From: Cytophagia bacterium | Lineage (GTDB): Bacteria; Bacteroidota; Bacteroidia; Cytophagales; Cyclobacteriaceae | DNA length: 17,727 nucleotides | Assembly: GCA_013373005.1 (NCBI GenBank) | Contig: JABXIP010000356.1 | Span: 1 to 17,727 of the forward strand | Direction of reading: 5' to 3' | Shown: positions 8,443 to 16,800 of the stretch, one piece after another | Layout: each line of letters begins with the position of its first letter | How positions within the stretch are numbered: position 1 is the stretch's first letter | The notes under the pieces: generated by a model | Told to the model about the DNA's origin: nothing | Database searches by the model: none | The model's input: the letters and a program-made list of their open reading frames with translations, nothing else | Program-made: the position numbers and the translations under genes

Positions 8443-8586
8443 CTATTTCACAGGCATTCTCAGTTACGCGAATTACCTATCCTTTTCGGTAACTCACCCA
8501 TTTTCTCAAGAGAGGTGATCTTCCTATATATAGCTTATCTAATAGAGCAATCTTTGATGAGCAAACAACAAAGACCAGCCAAAACC

Positions 8587-9078
8587 ATGAAAAGGATCAT
8601 CATCTTCTTACTTGTTCTGGTGGCAGTAGCCAATAATAACTTGTCAGCCCAAAGCTCTAAGGGTTATTACCAAGAAAGAAAGGTTAACTACCCAGATTAT
8701 GGAAACAAGTTTTCTATTGAGATGGGAGTTCAAACCAACCGTTCAATCAGAGGTTGGAGAAGTGGTTGGAATGTAGATGTGGCCATCGCCACTAAGTTCA
8801 GAGTTGGCTATTTCAGTACTTCTGGAAAATCAACATTTGAGAATTCAAACAAGTATTCAGACCAAGGAATGGAACTGAGCTTCATGTTCAATTCTAAAGG
8901 TAAAGTGAGCTTTGGGCCTCAAATTAAGACTGTTCTTACCGACAGAAGATTTGTGTCTGTAATTCCAATGCTACAAACCAGAATAGCCGTTTCGAAGAGA
9001 ATTGGTGTTAAAGGGGGGGCTGGACTGAGCGACAGATATCCGGTTTTTGAAGGCGGAATGATGCTCAAACTCCAATAG
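8587..9078 (+). CDS. Small secreted, probably outer-membrane beta-barrel-like protein
   Basis: The protein has 163 residues. The signal peptide MKRIIIFLLVLVAVANNNLS is followed by a likely cleavage site before the Gln of AQ. The mature part has amphipathic beta-like stretches: KFSIEMGVQ, WNVDVAIATKFRVGYFS, GMELSFMF and MMLKLQ at the end. Its last 56 residues or so align without gaps to the C-terminal part of the protein at 3719, with weak identity but the same alternation, so it may be a distant member of that family (inference). The ATG at 8587 is chosen over an in-frame GTG at 8515 and an ATG at 8557 because the signal peptide starts there. It lies 69 bases before kinase 2 with no terminator between, so co-transcription is likely. 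A run of seven G lies inside the gene near 9016, with the frame intact. Confidence 0.85.
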   Translation: MKRIIIFLLVLVAVANNNLSAQSSKGYYQERKVNYPDYGNKFSIEMGVQTNRSIRGWRSGWNVDVAIATKFRVGYFSTSGKSTFENSNKYSDQGMELSFMFNSKGKVSFGPQIKTVLTDRRFVSVIPMLQTRIAVSKRIGVKGGAGLSDRYPVFEGGMMLKLQ

Positions 9079-9147
9079 GGAATAACTTTCTTATTCAATT
9101 CTTTAGATGTATATTTCTAAAGGATCCTACCTTTTCACCCAACTAAA

Positions 9148-12100
9148 GTGAGGCGATTTATATATCCGATCATATTCCTACTTGCGGTGGTATTCTCAAT
9201 TTCCGCGCAGGAAGAGCCACATGGAATGTGGAGGGAAAGGCCTATTAAGCATAATATTATTAAGACCTGGCCTTTTACCAACACTCTTGGCAGAGCCACT
9301 ATTTGGGATATAGCCCAAGATGAAAATGGATTTCTTTGGTTGGCCACTAATGAGGGAATAGTTCGTTTCGATGGGATTCGCTCAACAGTTTATGATATTA
9401 GTAATACTCCTGTTTTTGAAAGTATTGACTTTGCTCAGGTTGAAGTAGGAGAGGATGGCACCGTTTGGGTATCCGGTAGGTCGGGCATTTACTATTTTGA
9501 TGGTGCCCGGTTTCATGAATGGAAGTCAGATGATGTAGAGTTAAACTCTGTTTGGAAAATTATTACCCGCAAAAATGATGAACTCCTAGTTCTAGCCGAT
9601 GGCCAACTATATCTGATTGATGGAGCAAAACTGTTAAAAGCTCCTTATGATTTATCTGAGGCCTTTCAGCTGAAGAGAGGCTTTGATGACAGGGTCTGGG
9701 TGATTATGAACGATGGTACAGTTCAGTACATCAAGGATGAAAAGCTTTATTCCCATGACGCTATCAATGACTATGCAAAGGGCATTCCTGTGCGCATGGT
9801 GGTAGATGATGCAAAGGGCAATCTGTATTTCTCTCTAGACAATGAAAAAGTTGTTTTCTATGATAATAAGGAGTTTAAAGAGGTCTATTCAGGTGAGGGA
9901 GGATATAACATAGGAATCATTCGAAATCTGTTTCCAGATTCTCATGGTTATGTTTGGTCTACCACGGTTACCGGTACCTATCGCTTTAATGAAGATAAGA
10001 TAGAAAGACTTTCAACCGATGATGGGCTTTCCGATAATGGGGTAAGAACCTTGTATGAAGACCGTAATGGAGACATCTGGATAGGCACATTTCGAGGGCT
10101 GAATTACATATACCAATCTCCAGTTGGTCGTATTGAAATAAAGGAGAATGGTAAGCCTGTAGCCTTTGAAACCAAATCTGTGGTTGAGGATGAACAGGGT
10201 AATATTTGGGTAGGCTCCAATAACAGAGGAATTTATCTCTATAAGAATAAGCAGTTAATTAAACCGCGAGCATCCTTCCAAGTACCAGAGAATATATTCA
10301 CCATTTATTTTTATAAAAATGGAGACCTTTTATTAGGAGGAAATGCAGGGCTCATTCGTGTCAGGTATAATAATGGCATTCTAAGCTTGGTGAGTAAGAT
10401 CTCCAATGAAGATGTACGTTTTGTCTATGTTACTGACAATGATGTAGTATGGTTTAATACTCTCGGTGAGTTATCGGGCTCAAAAACCTTCAAGCTTGAA
10501 AATGGAGTTCTTAGTGAGTTTAGAGAACTCCAGGGAAAAAGAATTCGCTGGATGTATGAACATGACAGTGGTAATCTGTCCATTGGTACTCGAGCCGGAC
10601 TTTTTAGAATTAGCAATGGTGTTTTTAGTGAAATAGGTGAAGCTCTTGGCTTTTCCTCAGATGCATTCAGCAACATGTGGCCAGGGCTGGAAAACATGTG
10701 GACTATTGCCGAGGGAACAAGTTTAGTTCGATTCAGAGAGGATTCGGATAGCATAAGTATACACAATGCTCGCAATGGTTTTACTATAAAATCACCTACA
10801 TCCATCATGATGGACTCCAATGATGGTGTATGGTTTTCAACCCTAAGCGGCCTATATAGAATTGACTTACAGGAGCTTGATAGAAATACAGTAGATCAAG
10901 ACTCTCTTAGGAATGTTGAATACTACCCTGCTAATGTAACAGTTAACCCAGCAGGTTACCCAGTTAATTGGAAGGCCGGAGATGATGTTATTTATTATAC
11001 CAGCCCGGAAGGACTTGTTGAAGTAAATGAACGATATAGAACACCAAGGATTAAGAATTATCAGGTTCAGGCTATTGATATTGATGGAGTCAAGGTTCTT
11101 CCAGAGAGTCGAATCAGACTAAATCCAGACGCCAACAAAATAACCATTCAATTCTCTACCATTGACTTTCTGAATAGAGGTGACCTCATCTTTGAGTATA
11201 AACTCGAAGGTTTTGATGAGCAGTGGTATAGTATGAATGGTGTGAGAGATATTTACTACACCAACTTGCCCGCTGGTGAATATTACTTCAGGCTAAGAGA
11301 GGTAAATTCCGATGGATATTATGAAGATTCAACTCAGTCAATTGCCATCATAAAACCAAAGTTCTGGTATCGAACCAATTTGGCCATTGTAGGCTATTCT
11401 CTGATTATTGTACTTCTGGGCTTGTGGCTTTTTAAAGAACGAACTAAGCAGATCAGAGTACAAAATATTCGATTACAGGAACAAGTAGCTACCCGAACAG
11501 CAAAGCTGGAGGAGGTCCTGGCTGGTCTGGAACAAACTGTTGCCGAACGTACAGCGAGTCTTTCTAAAGCAAATAGTGAGCTTAATTTGGCAATGGAAGC
11601 CGGTAGACATGCAGTTTTTAGATGGTACTTAGATGCTGAAAAAAATAAAGTTGCAGAGTATTCAGATAGGTATTTTAACCTTTTAGGCTATAAGCCTGGA
11701 GAATTCGACACCAGCTGGGAGAGTATCTTGGAAAAGGTTCACCCAGATGATAAAGATGTATTCTTCTCAGTTCTTCAACAGATATTGAATGATGATAATT
11801 CTGACGGACCATTGAGGACTTTCAAAATAGATTATCGCATCAAAAAGAAAGATGGAAACTACATATGGTTGGAGTCAACAGGTCGGTTAATAAAACCTGA
11901 CAGAGCGGTAACTGGACTGGTTACTGATATTTCTGAAAGGAAAGCTGCAGAGCTTGAGCAAAAGGCGAGCGAAGAAAAATTCAGAAAAGTATTCGATGCC
12001 AGCACCAACGGAATTCTTCTGGTAGATAGGGAGGGTGAAATTGTAATGCATAATCAAATGGCTGAGGATATTTTTGGTTATGAAGGAGATGAATGGAATG

Positions 12101-13794
12101 GAATGTCTGTTGAAGAGCTTATACCCCAAAAGTATAGAAAGGGTCATTTAAAGTTAAGAGATGGCTACGCTTCTGACCCTCTTGCCAAAATGATGGCAGT
12201 TGACCGAGATCTTGCCGGGGTGAAAAAAGATGGTAAAACAGTTCCCGTAAGAATAGGATTGAGCCCTCTAAGTCTGGGCGCTGAGAAGTATGTGCTGGCC
12301 ATTATCGTAGATATGACGGAGCGTGTGAAAATGGAGGAAGATCTCTTGGCTAGTAGAAAACAGCTTCAACAAGAGAGGGATAGATACGTCAGCGTTTTTC
12401 AGAATATGAATGACGCCCTGTTTGCAGTGGATGTTGAAGAAGATGGTCGCTTCAAGTTCATTGAATTCAATAGAATGGGAGAAGAGGTAACGGGGATAAA
12501 AAGTGAGCATGCTATAGGCAAATATTCCTTTGAAGTGTTTCCCAAATTCGCTGATTATCTCAACTGGAGATATAGCACCTGTAGAGATAGTAAAAAGGTG
12601 GTTACATATGTGGAACAGTTGGAGTTTAAAACGGGCATTAAAGATTTCAAAACCAGCCTTGTGCCTATCATAGAAGATGACAAAGTGGTAAGAATTATAG
12701 GTATTGCTCACGACATCACGGATCAGATCGCTTCAGAGAAGATTATTTTAGATAAAGAGGAGAAACTCAGGTATGCATTACAGGCCTCCCAAGATGCCAT
12801 CATTGACTGGAATCTTGAGAACGGGGTAATAGAGTTTAGCGATGCTCTATTCAGAATGCTGGGCTATGAAAAGGGAGAAATTCAAGAAGATCTCGAAAGC
12901 ATGGTTAACATTACTCATTCAGCCGACATAGGTGATGCACAGAAAATTGACATGGTGAAAATTGTCAATAACCTGAAGGAAGGGGCACAGTTTGCCAATA
13001 GCTTCAGAATGAAAAAGAAGTCTGGAGAATGGCTATGGATGCTATTAAAGGGTAAAGTAGTTGAGAGAGATGAGAAAGGCAAAGCCGTGCGCTTTGTTGG
13101 TACTCTCACCAACATTACAGGAGAGAAGCAGAAAACCAAAGAGCGTCTGGAGACCATTCTTCTTACAGAAGACAATGAAAGAAGTAGAATTTCAAGAGAG
13201 ATTCATGATGGTTTACAGCAGACATTAACCATTACTGCGCTTAACCTGGAATTTGCTAAAAAGGAAGAACATAAACTTTCAGAAAGAGCTCAGAATAAGC
13301 TTGCTACAGCCTGGGAATATCTTCAAAAGTCGATAGCAGAGAGCAGAACCGTAGCTCATTCACTAATGCCTAAAGCTATCGTAGATTTTGGGCTGGTAAG
13401 CGCATGTAAGAGTTTGCTCATGCAATACGATAATTCTATAGAGGAGACATCTTTTAGGTTTGATGAAAACCTTGGCGATGTAAGAATTCCCGATAAAAAT
13501 GTTGAAGTAACCCTCTACAGAATACTGCAAGAATCATTGAATAATATCACCAAATATGCACAAGCAACGGAAGTAACTGTGCAATTGAAAATGTACGATG
13601 ATGTTTTGATCATGATGATTGAAGATAATGGTATTGGCTTTGATGTGGAGGCTGTTCTTATGAAGGGCATTGGTTTTGGACTAAAAAGCATGCAAAATAG
13701 AATTGATGCCATTTCTGGCCATTTAGAAATAGATAGTAATCCTGGTAAAGGCACTGTTGTGATTGTTGAAATTTTAAAGGAGGCATTGGAGTAG
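9148..13794 (+). CDS. Giant two-component propeller / PAS sensor histidine kinase (kinase 2)
   Basis: The protein has 1548 residues. A signal peptide (1-20, ending FSISA before Gln21) exports the ectodomain. About 13-14 regulator-propeller repeats span roughly 48-630; clear examples are DENGFLWLATNEGIVRFDG, DRNGDIWIGTFRGL and DEQGNIWVGSNNRGIYLY. They suggest two seven-bladed propellers. A Y_Y_Y domain (about 662-735, with EYKLEGFDEQWYSM) leads to a membrane span (743-762) and a coiled coil (763-812). Four PAS domains follow (about 812-935, 938-1065, 1070-1195, 1203-1330), then HisKA_3 with His1353 in EIHDGLQQ and HATPase_c with QESLNNITKYA, DNGIGF and GIGFGLKSM. The ectodomain is like that of hybrid polysaccharide sensors, but there is no receiver or AraC domain. 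The start is GTG: an in-frame stop lies at 9118 and there is no ATG before the signal peptide. The ligand is unknown. Confidence 0.95.
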   Translation: MRRFIYPIIFLLAVVFSISAQEEPHGMWRERPIKHNIIKTWPFTNTLGRATIWDIAQDENGFLWLATNEGIVRFDGIRSTVYDISNTPVFESIDFAQVEVGEDGTVWVSGRSGIYYFDGARFHEWKSDDVELNSVWKIITRKNDELLVLADGQLYLIDGAKLLKAPYDLSEAFQLKRGFDDRVWVIMNDGTVQYIKDEKLYSHDAINDYAKGIPVRMVVDDAKGNLYFSLDNEKVVFYDNKEFKEVYSGEGGYNIGIIRNLFPDSHGYVWSTTVTGTYRFNEDKIERLSTDDGLSDNGVRTLYEDRNGDIWIGTFRGLNYIYQSPVGRIEIKENGKPVAFETKSVVEDEQGNIWVGSNNRGIYLYKNKQLIKPRASFQVPENIFTIYFYKNGDLLLGGNAGLIRVRYNNGILSLVSKISNEDVRFVYVTDNDVVWFNTLGELSGSKTFKLENGVLSEFRELQGKRIRWMYEHDSGNLSIGTRAGLFRISNGVFSEIGEALGFSSDAFSNMWPGLENMWTIAEGTSLVRFREDSDSISIHNARNGFTIKSPTSIMMDSNDGVWFSTLSGLYRIDLQELDRNTVDQDSLRNVEYYPANVTVNPAGYPVNWKAGDDVIYYTSPEGLVEVNERYRTPRIKNYQVQAIDIDGVKVLPESRIRLNPDANKITIQFSTIDFLNRGDLIFEYKLEGFDEQWYSMNGVRDIYYTNLPAGEYYFRLREVNSDGYYEDSTQSIAIIKPKFWYRTNLAIVGYSLIIVLLGLWLFKERTKQIRVQNIRLQEQVATRTAKLEEVLAGLEQTVAERTASLSKANSELNLAMEAGRHAVFRWYLDAEKNKVAEYSDRYFNLLGYKPGEFDTSWESILEKVHPDDKDVFFSVLQQILNDDNSDGPLRTFKIDYRIKKKDGNYIWLESTGRLIKPDRAVTGLVTDISERKAAELEQKASEEKFRKVFDASTNGILLVDREGEIVMHNQMAEDIFGYEGDEWNGMSVEELIPQKYRKGHLKLRDGYASDPLAKMMAVDRDLAGVKKDGKTVPVRIGLSPLSLGAEKYVLAIIVDMTERVKMEEDLLASRKQLQQERDRYVSVFQNMNDALFAVDVEEDGRFKFIEFNRMGEEVTGIKSEHAIGKYSFEVFPKFADYLNWRYSTCRDSKKVVTYVEQLEFKTGIKDFKTSLVPIIEDDKVVRIIGIAHDITDQIASEKIILDKEEKLRYALQASQDAIIDWNLENGVIEFSDALFRMLGYEKGEIQEDLESMVNITHSADIGDAQKIDMVKIVNNLKEGAQFANSFRMKKKSGEWLWMLLKGKVVERDEKGKAVRFVGTLTNITGEKQKTKERLETILLTEDNERSRISREIHDGLQQTLTITALNLEFAKKEEHKLSERAQNKLATAWEYLQKSIAESRTVAHSLMPKAIVDFGLVSACKSLLMQYDNSIEETSFRFDENLGDVRIPDKNVEVTLYRILQESLNNITKYAQATEVTVQLKMYDDVLIMMIEDNGIGFDVEAVLMKGIGFGLKSMQNRIDAISGHLEIDSNPGKGTVVIVEILKEALE

Positions 13795-13801
13795 AAGGTA
13801 G

Positions 13802-13820
13802 ATGGTTTTGTGACCATTTT
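13802..13820 (+). terminator. Weak hairpin with short T run between kinases 2 and 3
   Basis: ATGGT (13802-13806) pairs with ACCAT (13813-13817) around a 6-base loop, followed by only four T in all (13817-13820). The stem is short, so termination would be partial at best. Kinase 3 begins 65 bases after the kinase 2 stop and may be co-transcribed. Confidence 0.3.
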
Positions 13821-13838
13821 GAGAAGAGATTTTACCCC

Positions 13839-13862
13839 ATGAGTACTTCAATAGGCTTATGA
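13839..13862 (+). other. Seven-codon open frame whose stop overlaps the kinase 3 start
   Basis: ATG AGT ACT TCA ATA GGC TTA TGA encodes MSTSIGL. Its TGA overlaps the kinase 3 ATG in an ATGA junction (13859-13862). Such an arrangement can couple translation, but a frame this short can arise by chance and no ribosome binding site is evident. Confidence 0.2.
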
Positions 13863-16800
13863 GACTACTGTTAAGTATTGTGCTGTTGGTTTTTGTTTGT
13901 TTTGCCCAAGCTCAAGACAAGCCGGTTTATGATGTGTGGCGCGAGCGCCCCTTGAATCAGAATGATTTGGCCTTTTGGTATCAGGGGTCAGCGTTAGGTA
14001 GGGCCGACATTAGCGATATCACTCAAGATTCAACGGGCTATATCTGGATGGCTACAAGCGAAGGCCTGCTTCGTTTCGATGGCAATGACGTTAAAACCTA
14101 CGATCTCAGTAACGTAGATGTATTCGAAAGAGATGCTTTCGTTCAGATTGTTTCAGGTCCGAAAAGTGAGCTGTGGATGGCCTCAGAGGAGGATCTGTTT
14201 TATCTGAAAGACGATGAGTTCAGGTTGTGGACAGATAGTCTGGGCCAGCTTAAGACAGGCATTTCCAGATTGGAGTTTGATAGTCAGGGCAAGCTCTGGG
14301 CTGTAGCAAATAATATTTTGTATAGAATTGATGGAGATCACTCAGCCAAGGATCCGCTTGGTATTGGAGAAATCAAGAGTCTTATAAAATGCCAGGAAAA
14401 CCTTCTTTGGATAGTAGATAAGAATGGAGAGGTATTTACCCTCAATGGGAGTACTCTATCCCCTATGCCACAATTGAAGCCGCTTTTCAAAGAAGAAATA
14501 CTGCACGCAATTGGTAACATGGAAAGTGCCATTTATGTGGCTTTGGAGAATGGTCAGGTATTCAGGGTCGATGAATCTGGCCCCCAATTGGTTAAACTTA
14601 CTGAAAGTTCACAAAGCGGGATTACCGGGGAGATCATTCACTCTCTATTTGCAGATTCACAAGGATTTATTTGGGTTCAGGCTCACGGAAATCTTCTAAG
14701 AGTAAATGGATTGGAGCCTGAGGAGGTTCACTGGAGTTTTGAACTCAACGACTATCATGTAAATGATGTATTTGAAGACAGAGATGGAGACTTTTGGATT
14801 GGTACCTACAGCGGTCTGGGGTTTTTGTATCAATCAGCTGTCGGCTTTATGGATTATTATGAGGGCGATGACGCGGCTCTAACTAGTTCCGTTGTAGAAG
14901 ATAGTAGTGGGAATATCTGGGTGGGCTCCGTTAATATGGGACTTCTAATGGTTAAGGACCACCGATTGATAAAGGCACCTAACAGTACTCTATTGCCTAA
15001 ATCCATCAAAACTGTGATAGCCTTAAAGAATGGGAACCTGCTATTAGGTGGAGATAAAGGACTTATTGAAGTGCATTTTGATGGTTCAAAATTTACCATA
15101 GTAGAGAAACTGAGTACCCAACCTACCAGAGCTGTTTATGAAGATAGTTTTGGTCAATTATGGATTAATCAAACCGGTGAAAACAATGAGCAAATAACAA
15201 AGGTCATTGGTTCCTCCACCAGGCAGCTGCAAGAGCTGAATGGCAAGCGAATTTATTTCTGGTACGAAACCAAGAATAAGGGTGTTCTTTTAGGTACCAA
15301 TAGTGGGTTGTACTTGCAATCAGAAGATTCTGTAAAATTGCTAGGGGAGGCACTTGGCCTTCAAACAGAAGCTTTTTTAACTTATGAAGAACATAAAGGA
15401 AAGGTTTGGTTGAGTAGCAAATCCAGGGGCTTGGTGGAATGGGATGGAGATTCTCTTCGTGTAATTAACAGTAAGAATAATTTTAGAATAAAGAGCAGTA
15501 GCTCCATGACCATGGACGATCAAGGGGGGGCATGGTTTGGAGTTAATTTTGGAGTTTTTTATACCTCTATAAGAGAATTTGAGGCTCTTGTTAGTGAGAA
15601 CGATTCGCTTCATAATATGGAGTTTTATGCCATATCTTCTTCTGATAATTCTGAAGGATATCCATTAAAATGGAAGGCTAGTGATGGTGAAATATTCTTA
15701 ACTACTGACAGGGGCTTGGTTGAGATACATCCACAGTTCAAACCAGATAGAAAACCAATATTAGATATAGAGTCATACTCAACTAATACAGAACTTTTTC
15801 CTGTTAGAAACAATGAAATCAAGCTATCCAAAGATGAGCACAATGTTTTTATCAATTACTCAGCTATAGACTTTTTAAACTATGACAATCTAGAGTTCGA
15901 ATTTATACTCGAGGGCTTTGATGATCAGTGGCATATAGCTGGCCAAAGAACGGCTGCGGTCTATACTAATCTACCTGGAGGTACCTACACTTTTAAGCTT
16001 CGACTCTCCCATCACGATGATGTTCCAGTCAAGAGCATAACAATAATAAAGCAACCGCTTTGGGTTGAAACGGCTTGGTTTAAAATGATTTTAGGACTGA
16101 TAATAGCCCTTTTGGTACTGGCTTTTATCAGGTGGAGAAATTATAGGGTAAGACAAAAGAATAAAGATCTCCAAAGGGAAGTGGAGCTAAGAACTATAGA
16201 ACTCAAAGAAGTACTGAGTTCTTTGGAGAATACTGTAGAGGAAAGAACAGAAGCGCTTACTAAAACAATTGAACAGCTTAATATGGCAATGGATGTTGGC
16301 AAGTTGGCCTCTTTTATAGAAGACTACGATGATCAGGGCAATCTGATCAATGGCATATATGTAGACCAATTCTATGACCTAACCGGCTATTCGGAGGAAG
16401 ACTTACCAAGAAGTAGAGAAGGCTGGAATACCTTGGTGCATCCTGATGATTTAGCCCATATTACCGAAGAGTATCAGCAAATCACCGAATCGCATTTGCC
16501 TGAAAATGGATCGGTTGCTGATTATTGGAGCGAGTTTAGAGTGAAACATAAATCTGGGAGTTACATCTGGATGGAGTCTATGAGTAAAGTTGTTGAAAGG
16601 CACCCTAACGGAGCCATTAAGAAATTTGTTGGTGTTGTGGCTGATATTAATGAGCGTAAAAAAGCTGAGCTTGAGAGACTGCAGACTGAAGAAAGATTTA
16701 GACATGTATTTGCAGCAGGTCCTAACGGATTATTACTAATCAATGAGCATGGTGGCTTCGACATATTTAATGATAGGGCATCAGCCATGTTTGGATATGA

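Noticed and set aside
8466..8493. TTACC / GGTAA and GTTAC / GTAAC inverted repeats in the gap before 8587
   Set aside because: Arms of only five bases with long loops are common by chance, and no promoter lies alongside.
8515..8586. GTG start extending the protein at 8587, and a separate frame at 8297-8518
   Set aside because: The signal peptide begins at 8587. The other frame overlaps the end of the lipoprotein gene and runs through its terminator.
9110..9117. TATATTTC as a promoter -7 box for kinase 2
   Set aside because: It misses the final G and no TTG lies 17-23 bases upstream; co-transcription with 8587 explains expression equally well.
9148..13794. Possible classical hybrid two-component system (kinase, receiver and AraC domain in one protein)
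   Set aside because: The C-terminus ends right after HATPase_c; no receiver aspartate region or helix-turn-helix follows.
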